This document shows positions 18,808 to 27,912 of a stretch of DNA of 64,000 nucleotides, piece by piece (position 1 is the stretch's first letter; each line of letters opens with the position of its first letter). The notes beneath the pieces are model-generated. The model was not told the origin of the DNA, did not search any database, and worked only from the letters and a program-made list of their open reading frames with translations. Where the stretch lies: assembly GCA_944325315.1 (NCBI GenBank), contig CALVAA010000005.1, positions 1 through 64,000 of the forward strand. Direction: 5' to 3'. The stretch comes from Candidatus Gastranaerophilales bacterium. GTDB taxonomy: Bacteria > Cyanobacteriota > Vampirovibrionia > Gastranaerophilales > Gastranaerophilaceae. The position numbers were made by a program, and so were the translations under genes.

Positions 18808-20082
18808 ATGATTGAAAGATATTCAAGAAAAGAAATATCCAAAATTTGGGAACTTAATCAAAAATTTCAATATTATCTTGATGTTGAACTTGCTGTTGTT
18901 AAAGCTCAAGTCGAACTTGGAAATTTTAACTCTGAAATTTATGAAAATATCAAAAAAACGGCAAAATTTGATGTTAAAAGGATAGATGAGATTGAAAAAA
19001 TAACAAGGCATGATGTTATTGCGTTTTTAGAAAATGTTAATGAAAATGTTCCAAGAGAATATTCCCCTTATATCCACAAAGGGTTAACCAGTTCAGATGT
19101 TATAGATACGGCATTTGCGCTTCAGATAAAAGATGCTTCCGCAATTATAAACAATGATTTAGATAAATTAATTGAAAAAGTAAAAGATTTGGCCTTTAAG
19201 CATAAAAAAACCGTTTGCCTTGGAAGAAGCCACGGAATGGGCGCTGAAGTTATTACATTCGGGTTTAAGCTTTTAAATTTACTTGATATGCTAAAAAGAT
19301 CAAAAGATAGATTTAACTATGCTCTGAATGATGTTTTGGTCGGACAAATTTCAGGACCTTGCGGAACTTATTCTAATATTGACCCGAAAATCGAAATTAA
19401 AACCTGTGAAATTCTGGGTTTAAAACCGGCTAAAATATCAACTCAAGTTATCGCTCGAGACAGACACTGTGCATATATTCAAGCTATTGCTTTAATAGGC
19501 GCAGTAATTGAAGGTTTCTCAATAGAAATTCGTCACCTACAGCGTTTTGAAGTGGCTGAAGTTGAAGAAGGTTTTTCGAGCGGTCAAAAAGGCTCTTCTG
19601 CTATGCCGCATAAGAAAAATCCTATTGCAAGCGAGAATTTATCAGGTTTAGCAAGGATTTTAAGAGGCAACACAATAAGTGCAACGGAAGATATTGCTCT
19701 TTGGCATGAAAGAGATATTTCTCATTCTTCGGTTGAAAGAATAATATTTCCGGACTCCACAATACTGATTGACTATATGTTAAACAGGTTTTTAGGAGTT
19801 ATGGAAAACCTTGTCATTAAAAAAGAATCAATGATTAACAATTTGAATAAATATGGTGGAATAATATATTCACAGAGCTGTTTGTTAAAACTTTTAGAGC
19901 ATAATTTAACAAGAGAAGAAGCTTATAAAATTGTGCAAAAAGAAGCACTTGATGCTTTTAATAATAATGGCAATTTTAAAAACAACATGAAAAAACACCT
20001 TTCAAATGATGAAATAAACTTTTGTTTTAATGAAGAAAAATATCTTTCAAATATTGAAACTATTTTTGAAAGATTTAGTTAA
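18808..20082 (+). CDS. purB: adenylosuccinate lyase
   Basis: Cleaves SAICAR and adenylosuccinate, releasing fumarate, in purine synthesis. It has 424 residues, all-helical, of the fumarase/aspartase superfamily. The signature GSSAMPHKKNP (about residue 262) carries the flexible catalytic loop, TSSDVIDTAFALQ and GRSHGMGAE match the other two conserved regions, and IARDRH is the third active-site segment. It follows the GIY-YIG gene by 15 bases. Its stop codon overlaps that of the convergent exonuclease gene by a shared TTAA. Confidence 0.97.
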   Translation: MIERYSRKEISKIWELNQKFQYYLDVELAVVKAQVELGNFNSEIYENIKKTAKFDVKRIDEIEKITRHDVIAFLENVNENVPREYSPYIHKGLTSSDVIDTAFALQIKDASAIINNDLDKLIEKVKDLAFKHKKTVCLGRSHGMGAEVITFGFKLLNLLDMLKRSKDRFNYALNDVLVGQISGPCGTYSNIDPKIEIKTCEILGLKPAKISTQVIARDRHCAYIQAIALIGAVIEGFSIEIRHLQRFEVAEVEEGFSSGQKGSSAMPHKKNPIASENLSGLARILRGNTISATEDIALWHERDISHSSVERIIFPDSTILIDYMLNRFLGVMENLVIKKESMINNLNKYGGIIYSQSCLLKLLEHNLTREEAYKIVQKEALDAFNNNGNFKNNMKKHLSNDEINFCFNEEKYLSNIETIFERFS

Positions 20083-21017
20083 GCACGTTTGTTTTTATCC
20101 GGTTTTATAACACTAAAAGACTTGTTTTCGCTTATTTCAACTCTTGCTGATTTGATTTTTTCTTTTGCTTCTTCCGAAACCCCGTTGCCTGCTACTAATC
20201 TATCTATAAAAGCATTGTTTAATTTTACTGCTTTTTCAAGAGCACCCATTTCTTCTAAAACATCTTTAATTTGAGAAAAATCGTATGAAAAAGTTTTTTT
20301 ATGATTATACGTTAAAATTTCGCCGGTATTTGATTGAATGTCAGCCCCTCCGCATTCAAAATAGATTTTAAAAATAGAACGTAAATCTTGAATTTCTGAC
20401 TGCATAGTGTTTATTGCAGACTGCAACCTTAAATACCTTTCAAAAAGGTATTCCACATGGTCTATTTGAGACAATTGCCAGTTGTATTTTTGATTGTACA
20501 AAGCCTTTAATTTAGGATAACACTTAGCAAGTGCGAGAGCGTCTCCCATTGCTCTATGGCGGTTTTTATTTGTGCCTTTAAATACTTTTACAAGACAATC
20601 CAGTCCGCAAGATTCATACTGTGGATATACCTCTTTAAACATCATTTGAGTGTCTACATAGTTATTTTCAAGAGGTTTATTGTAGAGTCTTTTTGAGGCA
20701 CGATTCAGAAAAGAGAAATCAAAGATTGCATTATGAGCAACTAGTGTTGCATTTCCTATAAATTCAAATATTTTAGGATAAATTTCTTCTTCACCCGGGG
20801 CATCTGCTAAATCTTCTTCACTTATACCGTGAATTGCCTGTGAAGATTTTCTTATGTGTTGTTTTGCGTTAATTAAAGTTTCGAATTTTTCTTTAATTTT
20901 TCCGTTTACAAGTTTTACTCCTGCAAATTCGATAATTTTTTCACGGGTGTAATCCAGCCCTGTTGTTTCAACATCTATTACAACTTCAACTATTTTTTCT
21001 TTGACTTCTTTTGGCAT
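20079..21017 (-). CDS. DnaQ-like 3'-5' exonuclease
   Basis: A 312-residue protein with an N-terminal DEDDh exonuclease domain (residues about 8-180): VIDVETTGLDY (first Asp and Glu), LVAHNAIFDFSFL (second Asp), and HRAMGDALALAKCY (His and last Asp). This matches the proofreading domain of DNA polymerase III epsilon/PolC. The C-terminal 130 residues (about 180-312) are helical and not recognised. It may be the replicative epsilon subunit or a separate repair nuclease; the sequence alone does not decide. It ends at a stop shared with purB by 4 bases and is followed upstream by the MCE gene on the same strand. Confidence 0.87.
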   Translation of the reverse strand: MPKEVKEKIVEVVIDVETTGLDYTREKIIEFAGVKLVNGKIKEKFETLINAKQHIRKSSQAIHGISEEDLADAPGEEEIYPKIFEFIGNATLVAHNAIFDFSFLNRASKRLYNKPLENNYVDTQMMFKEVYPQYESCGLDCLVKVFKGTNKNRHRAMGDALALAKCYPKLKALYNQKYNWQLSQIDHVEYLFERYLRLQSAINTMQSEIQDLRSIFKIYFECGGADIQSNTGEILTYNHKKTFSYDFSQIKDVLEEMGALEKAVKLNNAFIDRLVAGNGVSEEAKEKIKSARVEISENKSFSVIKPDKNKRA

Positions 21018-21063
21018 TTTTTATCCTTTTAAAAAAATCTTATCATAAACCATATAGATGGTG

Positions 21064-21720
21064 TTATTTTTTTATAAATTTATTAATTTGTTCAACGTTC
21101 TCATTAATTTTATTAATTTTATCCCCCATATCCTTTTGTTTTGCTTTTATATCGACAATTTTAGCCGAAAAATTTTTTTCCATTTTGTTTAGCTCTACTC
21201 CCGCATTTTTAATCTTAGAATCTTTCGCATTTTTTACCGTTTCCAGAATATTTTCCATTGCGGGACGATTTAAACCGTTTACAAACCTTTCAAGTCCTTC
21301 TATAATTTTTACTACACTTATTGCTTCATAAGCAACATCGTTGATTCTTATAGTGTCTCCGGTTAAGATTCCAACATCACAAGAGCCATTTGGAGGCATA
21401 AGCTCAACGGATTTTGAACCTCCCAGTCCGTAGAATTCTACCCTTGCTACCGTTCCGTTCGGTATTTTCATATCTTTTTTTGTAACAATTATTTGGACAT
21501 CAATATGCTTTTCTTTAGGTTTTAGCGTTCTGACATAGCCTACATTCATTCCCATAAATCTTACGGGAGAACCTTTTGTTATGCCGTCAATATCTTTGAA
21601 TTGGATAACATAAATGTTTGGTTCTACAAAAAGCTTTGAGTAGGTAAAAATCAAAGCACAAAAGACCCCGGTAAGAATAAATGCCCAGATTAATATTTCA
21701 ATTAATATCGGTTTTTTCAT
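21064..21720 (-). CDS. MCE/MlaD family lipid-transport protein
   Basis: A 218-residue protein with one N-terminal membrane segment (IEILIWAFILTGVFCALIFT) and a single MCE domain (residues about 38-118: QFKDIDGITKGSPVRFMGMN, VGYVRTLKPK, VEFYGLGGSKSVEL). The C-terminal 90 residues form a charged coiled coil. Such proteins form hexameric rings in the periplasm that carry lipids between membranes (known for MlaD and plant TGD2). The usual ABC partners are not next to it; ilvD precedes it by 3 bases on the same strand, so they are likely co-transcribed without a functional link. Confidence 0.88.
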   Translation of the reverse strand: MKKPILIEILIWAFILTGVFCALIFTYSKLFVEPNIYVIQFKDIDGITKGSPVRFMGMNVGYVRTLKPKEKHIDVQIIVTKKDMKIPNGTVARVEFYGLGGSKSVELMPPNGSCDVGILTGDTIRINDVAYEAISVVKIIEGLERFVNGLNRPAMENILETVKNAKDSKIKNAGVELNKMEKNFSAKIVDIKAKQKDMGDKINKINENVEQINKFIKK

Positions 21721-21723
21721 TTT

Positions 21724-23382
21724 TTATTGAGCAATCGCTCCTTTGTTTGCTTGAGATACACTTTTTTGGTATTTTGACAAATATCCTTTTGGAACTTCAT
21801 TTTGATATGGTTTAAAGTTTTCTTTTCTTCTTTGAAGTTCGGTTTCATCCACTTTTAAATTAATTATTCTTTTATTGATATCAATTTCTATGATATCATT
21901 ATCTTCAATTAAACCAATAACACCGCCTATAGCTGCTTCCGGGCAGATATGTCCGATACAAAGACCTCTTGTCCCGCCCGAGAACCTGCCGTCTGTAATA
22001 AGAGCACATTTTTTGCCTAAGCCTTTTCCTACTAAAAGTGAAGTCGGAGCAAGCATCTCTCTCATTCCGGGGCCTCCTTTCGGACCTTCATAACGGATGA
22101 CAACTACATCTCCTTCTTTTATAACATCATCAACAATTGCTTTCATAGCGTCTTCTTCATGGTTAAATACTTTTGCCCTGCCTTTGAATTCAAAAACATC
22201 TTTATCGACACCGGAAATTTTAACAACAGCCCCTTCGCTTGCAAGATTACCGTGCAAAATTGCAAGTCCAGGATTGTTTGTAATCGGGTTATCCAAAGGT
22301 TTTATAACGGAATTATCTACCCAGGCATTTTGTGCTATTTCTTCTATTGATTCGCCCAGAAGATTTTTAGTGTTTTTAAATTCATTTGTTTTATTATATA
22401 GAGTCTTAAACACGCCGGAAATACCGCCTGCATTGTCTAAATCTGTCATTGTAAGAGTGCTTGAAGGGTCAAGTTTAATAATTTGCGGAATTTTATCCGA
22501 TAAATATTCAAAATCATCTAAAGACAGTTCAATTTCTGCACTTTGAGCTATTGCAAGTAAATGCAGAATTGAATTGGTTGAACCTCCGAGTGCCAAATCT
22601 ACGATAATGGCATTTCTTAGGGCATCTTTTGTCACAATATCCCTTGGAAGGGTTTTATTTTTAATAATATCGCAAATTGCAAGACCGGATTCAAAAGCAA
22701 TTCTTCTTTTTTTGGAAGATACGGCAGCAGCGCTTGCACATCCCGGTAAGCTCATACCCATTACTTCAACAAGACATGCAAGGGTATTTGCCGTATACAG
22801 TCCTTGACAAGAACCTATTGTAGGACAGGCATAATGCACCATTTCATTAAGTTTTTCAAGAGAAATATTGCCCGCGCGATATTTTCCGACAGCTTCAGAC
22901 GAACCCCGTATAAACGTTAAAGTTTCGCCCTTGCAGTGTCCTTCAAGGCTGGGGCCTGCCGTAACTATAATGGAAGGGATATTTAATCTTAAGGCTGCAA
23001 TAAGCATCCCGGGTGTAATTTTATCGCAATTCGTAAGAAGAACCAAACCATCCAATTGATGAGCATTTGCAACTGTTTCAACACAATCTGCTATTAAATC
23101 TCTGCTTGGAAGCGAATATCGCATGCCGCAATGACCCATTGCAATGCCGTCACAAACGGCAGGAACTCCGAAAATAAAAGATTGTCCGCCTCCTGAGTGG
23201 ATTCCTTTTTCGATTTGTCTTTCTAAATCACGCATTCCGATATGACCCGGAACTAAATCCGAAAATGAGCTTGCAATACCAATAAAAGGTTTTTCAATAT
23301 TTTTATCGGAGACTCCTCCTGCATACAATAATGCTCTGTGCGGTGCGTGCTCTACTCCTTGTTTTATGATGTCGCTTCTCAT
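21724..23382 (-). CDS. ilvD: dihydroxy-acid dehydratase
   Basis: Third step of valine and isoleucine synthesis; dehydrates dihydroxy-acids using an iron-sulfur cluster. It has 552 residues from the ATG at 23382; AAGAGGA seven bases upstream fixes this start over an in-frame TTG two codons earlier. Conserved cysteines lie in [27 protein letters not shown] and [29 protein letters not shown] and [11 protein letters not shown] are family signatures. Together with leuA elsewhere in this window it shows branched-chain amino acid synthesis. Confidence 0.97.
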   Translation of the reverse strand: MRSDIIKQGVEHAPHRALLYAGGVSDKNIEKPFIGIASSFSDLVPGHIGMRDLERQIEKGIHSGGGQSFIFGVPAVCDGIAMGHCGMRYSLPSRDLIADCVETVANAHQLDGLVLLTNCDKITPGMLIAALRLNIPSIIVTAGPSLEGHCKGETLTFIRGSSEAVGKYRAGNISLEKLNEMVHYACPTIGSCQGLYTANTLACLVEVMGMSLPGCASAAAVSSKKRRIAFESGLAICDIIKNKTLPRDIVTKDALRNAIIVDLALGGSTNSILHLLAIAQSAEIELSLDDFEYLSDKIPQIIKLDPSSTLTMTDLDNAGGISGVFKTLYNKTNEFKNTKNLLGESIEEIAQNAWVDNSVIKPLDNPITNNPGLAILHGNLASEGAVVKISGVDKDVFEFKGRAKVFNHEEDAMKAIVDDVIKEGDVVVIRYEGPKGGPGMREMLAPTSLLVGKGLGKKCALITDGRFSGGTRGLCIGHICPEAAIGGVIGLIEDNDIIEIDINKRIINLKVDETELQRRKENFKPYQNEVPKGYLSKYQKSVSQANKGAIAQ

Positions 23383-23548
23383 CTTCAATTCCTCTTAAAT
23401 AGTGTCTAATACTTTTTATTAAATCATTTTTTTTATTATTCAGCAAGTAAACGGTAATATTTTAGTTTAATTAAATATAATCATTTTATATGTAGAAAAC
23501 TAATTTAGTTTTGTTATAATATACTACATTAGAACAAGGAATTTTTTT

Positions 23549-24796
23549 ATGAGTTTAAAACAGATGTTAAAAAGATTATCAATTTTTATTATGATTTTTG
23601 TGCTTTTTTGCATAACAAACATTTCAAATCCGGCTCTGGCATTAAGTCCGCAGAGTCTTTATGATAAAGCCTGGCGCTTAATAAATACAAAGTATGTTGA
23701 CGATACTCAAAATCAACAAAATTGGGAGCGTTGGCGTCATAAATATGACAATGTTATAGTTGATGAAGAAGATGCCTATGTTGCCATTGCTACTATGGTT
23801 GATTCTTTAGGTGATGTCTATACTAAATTTTTGACTCCAAAAGAATACAAAGAAGAATCAGAAAGCATTCAAGGCTCTCTAAAGGGTATTGGTGTTCAAA
23901 TAGGAGTAAGAGACGGAAAATTGTTAATCATTGCTCCTCTTGAAGACACACCCGGAGAAAGAGCAGGCTTAAAAAGCGAAGATGAGATATTAGAAATAGA
24001 CGGTAAGTCAACAAAAGGGATAACTGTAGAAGCTGCTGCCGATAAAATAAGAGGCCCTGAAGGAACAAGTGTTCAGCTTTTGGTTAAAAGAAAAGGTGCT
24101 GAGCCTAAGCTTTATACAATTCAAAGGGAAAATATTGAATTAAAATCAGTTTCAACAAAAGCTCCTAAAATAGGTAAGGTTGATGATAATCTCGGATATA
24201 TTCGTTTGAGTTCTTTTATATCAAGAAATGCAGCTAATGAATTTCAAACAGCACTTAATCAAATGAAGGATAAAGACGGTATAATAATTGATCTTCGTTC
24301 TAACCCTGGCGGTCTTTTAACAAATGCAATTTATATAGCTGATATGCTTTTAAGCAATAAAGTGATAGTTTCAACCGTAGATAGAGACGGCTATAAAGAA
24401 ACTCAAAATTCTCTTTCGCAGGTATCGACAACCCAACCGATAGTTGTTTTGATTAACGGCGGGTCGGCTTCAGCGTCCGAAATTTTGTCAGGAGCACTAA
24501 AGGACAACCATAGAGCAACTATAGTGGGTAAAAAATCTTTTGGAAAAGGTTTGGTTCAAGAAATAAATAAATTACCGGACGGATCAGCTTTGCATATAAC
24601 AATTCAAAAGTATCTGACTCCATCCGGTGTTGATATTCACAAAAAAGGAATTACCCCTGATTATGTTGTTGATTTAACAGAAGCAGATATTAAAGCAAAC
24701 AAAGACCCTCAACTTGCAAAAGCGTGTGAAATTTTGCAACAAATGGTGGGCAAAAGCACAATCCCTCCGGTTGCGTCAAATTCAACCCAAAATTAA
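23549..24796 (+). CDS. ctpA: carboxy-terminal processing protease (S41 family)
   Basis: A 415-residue serine protease exported by an N-terminal signal (hydrophobic 10-30, ending NPALALS). A PDZ domain (about 110-195, GVQIGVRDGKLLIIAPLEDT, RAGLKSEDEILEIDG) selects substrate C-termini, and the catalytic domain has SNPGG, NGGSASASEILSGAL with the nucleophile Ser, and KKSFGKG with the general-base Lys. The overall pattern is that of cyanobacterial and chloroplast CtpA, which processes D1 in photosynthetic relatives. A photosystem substrate is not expected here. A TATAAT at 23515-23520 and an AAGGAA site precede it; a hairpin follows. Confidence 0.95.
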   Translation: MSLKQMLKRLSIFIMIFVLFCITNISNPALALSPQSLYDKAWRLINTKYVDDTQNQQNWERWRHKYDNVIVDEEDAYVAIATMVDSLGDVYTKFLTPKEYKEESESIQGSLKGIGVQIGVRDGKLLIIAPLEDTPGERAGLKSEDEILEIDGKSTKGITVEAAADKIRGPEGTSVQLLVKRKGAEPKLYTIQRENIELKSVSTKAPKIGKVDDNLGYIRLSSFISRNAANEFQTALNQMKDKDGIIIDLRSNPGGLLTNAIYIADMLLSNKVIVSTVDRDGYKETQNSLSQVSTTQPIVVLINGGSASASEILSGALKDNHRATIVGKKSFGKGLVQEINKLPDGSALHITIQKYLTPSGVDIHKKGITPDYVVDLTEADIKANKDPQLAKACEILQQMVGKSTIPPVASNSTQN

Positions 24797-24800
24797 ACAT

Positions 24801-24858
24801 TTAAAGCAGGGTAGACACCCTGCTTTAATAAAACATTAAAAAATGTTAAGTTTTTTTT
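24801..24858 (+). terminator. strong hairpin and second T-tailed hairpin after ctpA
   Basis: A perfect 12-base stem (TTAAAGCAGGGT, loop AGAC, ACCCTGCTTTAA) lies 4 bases after the ctpA stop but lacks its own T-run. Fifteen bases on, AACATT...AATGTT is followed by eight T. Together they probably end ctpA transcription. Confidence 0.7.
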
Positions 24859-24953
24859 AAAAAATAGTAAAAATTTCCTCTTGTATGTTTTATTTTTATA
24901 GTGTATAGTTATTTTTGCAGATACAAAAGTTACAGATAATTATAAGGGGGACT

Positions 24954-24968
24954 ATGAATTGGCAATAA
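24954..24968 (+). other. four-codon ORF overlapping the speD start region
   Basis: ATG-AAT-TGG-CAA-TAA starts 3 bases after an AAGGGGG site and ends in a TAATG overlap with the second in-frame ATG of speD. Whether it is translated is unknown. Confidence 0.3.
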
Positions 24969-25405
24969 TGACACCTATCGCAAATCTTAAAAGCGAACAG
25001 AAAAAACAACAATACCTTGGAAGGCACATACTGGCTGAATTTTTTGAGTGTGATCCTAATGTTTTAAATAATCCTGAATTGGTTGAAAAATATATGCTGG
25101 AAGCTGCTCTTGAATGCGGTGCTACTATAGTTAATAAATGTTTTCATTTATTTGCTCCGCATGGTGTATCAGGGGTAGTTATAATTTCTGAAAGTCATTT
25201 AGCAATTCATACCTGGCCCGAATTTGGCTATGCGGCAGTTGATTTATTTACTTGCGGAGAGCAGTGCGATCCTAAAGTTTCATATGAATTTTTAAAGAAA
25301 AAATTTAATTCAAAAGATACTAAATATTCTCAATTAAATCGTGGTTTAATGGATTTCGATTCTCATCTTGAACATAAATCTTTTATGGTATCTGAATCAT
25401 TTTAA
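24959..25405 (+). CDS. speD: S-adenosylmethionine decarboxylase proenzyme
   Basis: Makes decarboxylated SAM, the aminopropyl donor for spermidine. It has 148 residues, the short prokaryotic class (SpeH/SpeD of cyanobacteria and archaea). Self-cleavage is expected between Glu78 and Ser79 in IISESHLAIHTWPEFGYAA, where the Ser becomes the pyruvoyl cofactor; His84 and Cys99 (FTCGEQ) match the processing and catalytic residues of the class. I choose the TTG at 24959, 8 bases from AAGGGGG; an ATG three codons later is the alternative. No spermidine synthase gene is in the window. Confidence 0.95.
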   Translation: MAIMTPIANLKSEQKKQQYLGRHILAEFFECDPNVLNNPELVEKYMLEAALECGATIVNKCFHLFAPHGVSGVVIISESHLAIHTWPEFGYAAVDLFTCGEQCDPKVSYEFLKKKFNSKDTKYSQLNRGLMDFDSHLEHKSFMVSESF

Positions 25406-25427
25406 TTTTTTTTGATACTATATAAAT

Positions 25428-25952
25428 ATGGAAGAATTTGAAATTCAAAAAATGACTCATAAGAATCTCGATAATATTCTCGAGATTGAAGAATTGTGCT
25501 ATGGGCCTCATCATTGGTCACGAGAGTCTTTTTTGACAGAGCTTAATAACAAAATTTCTTCCTATTATGTTGTTATAAACAATGAAAACAGATGTATAGG
25601 CTATAGCGGGCTTTGGAAGATTGTTGATGAAGCACATATAACAAACCTTTGCGTGCATCCTAAATATCAGAATAAGAAAATTGCCCACAAGCTGCTTTTA
25701 AATATTATTGAGGAATGTTACAGGGAAAAAATTAAATTTATAACTTTAGAAGTAAGAATTTCCAATAAAAGAGCCATACATCTTTATAAAAAATTTGGCT
25801 TTAAATCTTTAGGGGTAAGAAAAAAATATTATCAAGACAACAATGAAGATGCTCTTATTATGTGGAGTGAAAATATTTTTGATGAAAAATATAAACAATT
25901 GTATGATAAAATTAAAAAAGATTTAATCGGTATAAACAATGTTGATAAATAA
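25428..25952 (+). CDS. rimI: ribosomal-protein-alanine N-acetyltransferase (RimI-like)
   Basis: A 174-residue single-domain GNAT enzyme. It opens IQKMTHKNLDNILEIEELCY as in RimI. The acetyl-CoA-binding motif is HPKYQNKKIAHKLLLNIIEE, and the C-terminal signature NKRAIHLYKKFGFKSLGVRKKYY followed by EDALIMW is typical of RimI. In Escherichia coli RimI acetylates the N-terminal Ala of ribosomal protein bS18; that substrate is inference here. It overlaps the BioY-like gene by 14 bases. Confidence 0.88.
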   Translation: MEEFEIQKMTHKNLDNILEIEELCYGPHHWSRESFLTELNNKISSYYVVINNENRCIGYSGLWKIVDEAHITNLCVHPKYQNKKIAHKLLLNIIEECYREKIKFITLEVRISNKRAIHLYKKFGFKSLGVRKKYYQDNNEDALIMWSENIFDEKYKQLYDKIKKDLIGINNVDK

Positions 25953-26667
25953 AAGATATAAAGATATATTTTCCCAATACATACATAAAGGAGAGCCTGC
26001 GCCGTTAACTATCGGAACTTTGGCAGTGTGTGGTTTTTGTTTTTTGTTATTTATACTTGTAACTTTCAGCCAGTTTAATTTTTCTCATCCATGGTTTGAA
26101 TATATTAAAGGGCAAGGTTTTTCTGTTATTTCAAAGCAGGTTTCATACAATCCTTTAGTTCCTGTTATGATTTTTGTTATTTATATTTTGTCTAAAAATT
26201 ATTCAATTCTTTTATTCATTTTATATCTTTTAATAGGGTTTTTTATCTGGCCGATTTTTGTTTATGGCGGTGGTTTTGAATATATTAAAAATTATCTTTT
26301 CGGATATTTTTTAGGATTTGTTTTTGCCTCTTTTGTAATAGACAATATTTTTAGAAACCAAACGGTTAAATCCAGGCTTTTAGGCGCTTTTTTCGGAGTT
26401 TTAACAATACATTTGTGCGGCCTTTTTTACTGCATTATTCTTGCAATTTTTAAAGTAATTAATTTCAGTTTAATTATTCCTATTGTACATGCTATGAGCG
26501 TCACTAAAATTCTTTATGATATTTTATTCAGCTTTATTTTAATACTTATAGCTCCTTATATTAAAAATGTTTTGTGGGTTTGCATGAAACCTAAAAGCGA
26601 CAGCAAGAAAAATAAAACACCAAAAACTAAAAAATCCCGGCGTATGAAACCAAATAATCTGTTATAA
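25939..26667 (+). CDS. BioY-like membrane protein (probable biotin transporter S component)
   Basis: A 242-residue integral membrane protein with about six hydrophobic segments (residues about 28-48, 70-110, 115-140, 150-175, 195-215). The middle region, VPVMIFVIYILSKNYSILLF, then GGGFEYIKNYLFGYFLGFVF and the ASFVIDNIF...GAFFGVLTIHLCG block, follows the BioY pattern (aromatic-Gly loop before a GY-LGF helix). BioY is the substrate-binding subunit of an ECF biotin importer. It ends in a Lys/Arg-rich tail that overlaps the convergent fliR by 41 bases. Confidence is moderate because the match rests on pattern only. Confidence 0.65.
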   Translation: MLINKRYKDIFSQYIHKGEPAPLTIGTLAVCGFCFLLFILVTFSQFNFSHPWFEYIKGQGFSVISKQVSYNPLVPVMIFVIYILSKNYSILLFILYLLIGFFIWPIFVYGGGFEYIKNYLFGYFLGFVFASFVIDNIFRNQTVKSRLLGAFFGVLTIHLCGLFYCIILAIFKVINFSLIIPIVHAMSVTKILYDILFSFILILIAPYIKNVLWVCMKPKSDSKKNKTPKTKKSRRMKPNNLL

Positions 26668-27406
26668 CATTTATCAGCATAGGCAAAATTACAATTAAAA
26701 TAAAAGCCCCCATGACCGGTTTAAATAGAAAGCTTAGAGAAAAAACATTTACCTGTGGAGCGGTTTTTGATATTATTCCAAGAATAATATCTTGTCCTAA
26801 AGTTGCAAGCAAAACAGGACCTGCTATATGCAGCCCCATAAATAAAACATTTGCCGTAAGTTCACTTAAATATCCTACATTTACAATATTTTCAAAATGA
26901 AAATTGACACTATACATAGGATACAATTCAAAGCTTTTTATAAAAGCATTAAAAAGCCAATATATTCCTCCGGAGTACATAAAAATCAAAAGTGCAAGTA
27001 CTGAAAAAAAGTTTGCCATAACACTTACCTGGGTTTTTGTGCTGGGGTCCATTACCATAGCCGATGATAAGCCCATTTGTGTATTTATCATATCGCCTCC
27101 GGCTAAAATTGCAGCAAGTACGCAGTTTGCAACATACCCTATTATTGCACCAAATATAAAATTTAAAACCATGCAAAGAAAAATAGGCGTACCGTCAGGA
27201 GGCGCTCCGGGATGCAAAACGCCGGCTAAAATTACGGTTGAAATAAGGGCAAAAGAAAGCCTCACCATAGCAGGAATTTCGCTTTTGGATAAAACAGGTG
27301 CAAGTCTCATTAAGCCTATGAGTCTTAAAAAAATCATAATCCCTGCGCCGAGAGCGTTATTCAGCTCGGGAAAGAAAGTTGCAAATTGTTTTAAAATTTC
27401 TTCCAA
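26627..27406 (-). CDS. fliR: flagellar export gate protein FliR
   Basis: Inner-membrane component of the flagellar type III export gate, which packs with FliP and FliQ into a helical pore. It has 259 residues and about six hydrophobic segments. Motifs IMIFLRLIGLMRLAPVLS at the N-terminus, AGGDMINTQMGLSSAMVMDP (the conserved QMGL...DP segment) and the C-terminal LFKPVMGAFILIVILPMLIN fit the family. It is the last gene of a minus-strand flagellar operon, 11 bases after fliQ, and overlaps the convergent BioY-like gene by 41 bases. Confidence 0.95.
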   Translation of the reverse strand: MEEILKQFATFFPELNNALGAGIMIFLRLIGLMRLAPVLSKSEIPAMVRLSFALISTVILAGVLHPGAPPDGTPIFLCMVLNFIFGAIIGYVANCVLAAILAGGDMINTQMGLSSAMVMDPSTKTQVSVMANFFSVLALLIFMYSGGIYWLFNAFIKSFELYPMYSVNFHFENIVNVGYLSELTANVLFMGLHIAGPVLLATLGQDIILGIISKTAPQVNVFSLSFLFKPVMGAFILIVILPMLINVITDYLVSYAGIF

Positions 27407-27417
27407 TTTTTATTTCC

Positions 27418-27912
27418 TTAGTTTCCGTTTTGGATTTTCATTCTTTCAATGAAATTAGCTTCCGACATTGGTGTTTGTTTTGATTTAATGTATACTTGGT
27501 GTCTTGTTGCTTTTTTGTCCCAAGGTATTTGCCCTTTGTTTATGAGAGCCTTATTTAACGAACTATCTTTTTCTATTCTATCTTGCATTTCGGCGCTAAA
27601 AGGCCGTGTATATTTAAAATAGTTTTCAGGCAGTACAAAAGAATCGTTCTTAGGAACAATTTCAAAGGCCAAATGAGTTCCTTCGAAAACAAAATTAGTA
27701 AGAACTTTAATAAAATATCCTCCTAAAATTACTATTGTCAAAAAGACAATAACAATTTTAGGCGCAGCAGCAATTGTTTGTTCCTGAACTTGTGTAACAG
27801 CTTGCAAAATGCCGACAACCAGCCCTACAAGGGCAGCCATAAGTACACATGGCATACTTATTAAAAGCATTACCATAAAACCCTTTGCTAAAAATTCTAC
27901 TAAAACTTCCAT
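27418..27912 (-). CDS. fliQ: flagellar export gate protein FliQ with C-terminal extension
   Basis: FliQ is normally about 90 residues with two membrane helices; both are here (residues about 8-38, MVMLLISMPCVLMAALVGLV; and 50-75, IVIVFLTIVILGGYFIKVL), with the conserved loop QAVTQVQEQTIAAAPKIV between them. This protein continues for about 75 more polar residues (NDSFVLPENYFKYTRPFSAE to IERMKIQNGN), giving 164. The extension resembles nothing I know and its reading frame is intact. It overlaps fliP by one base and sits 11 bases before fliR, so co-expression is clear. Confidence 0.93.
   Translation of the reverse strand: MEVLVEFLAKGFMVMLLISMPCVLMAALVGLVVGILQAVTQVQEQTIAAAPKIVIVFLTIVILGGYFIKVLTNFVFEGTHLAFEIVPKNDSFVLPENYFKYTRPFSAEMQDRIEKDSSLNKALINKGQIPWDKKATRHQVYIKSKQTPMSEANFIERMKIQNGN

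Noticed and set aside
22097-22546. 149-codon plus-strand frame inside ilvD
   Set aside because: It is antisense to a full-length, motif-complete dihydroxy-acid dehydratase and has no ribosome-binding site or recognisable domain.
23400-23548. Riboswitch or attenuator between ilvD and ctpA
   Set aside because: The region is short and AT-rich, without a stable stem, leader peptide with branched-chain codons or T-box element.
26904-27452. 182-codon plus-strand frame across fliR and fliQ
   Set aside because: It is antisense to two flagellar genes with intact motifs. Its product is low-quality and Ile/Lys/Pro-rich.
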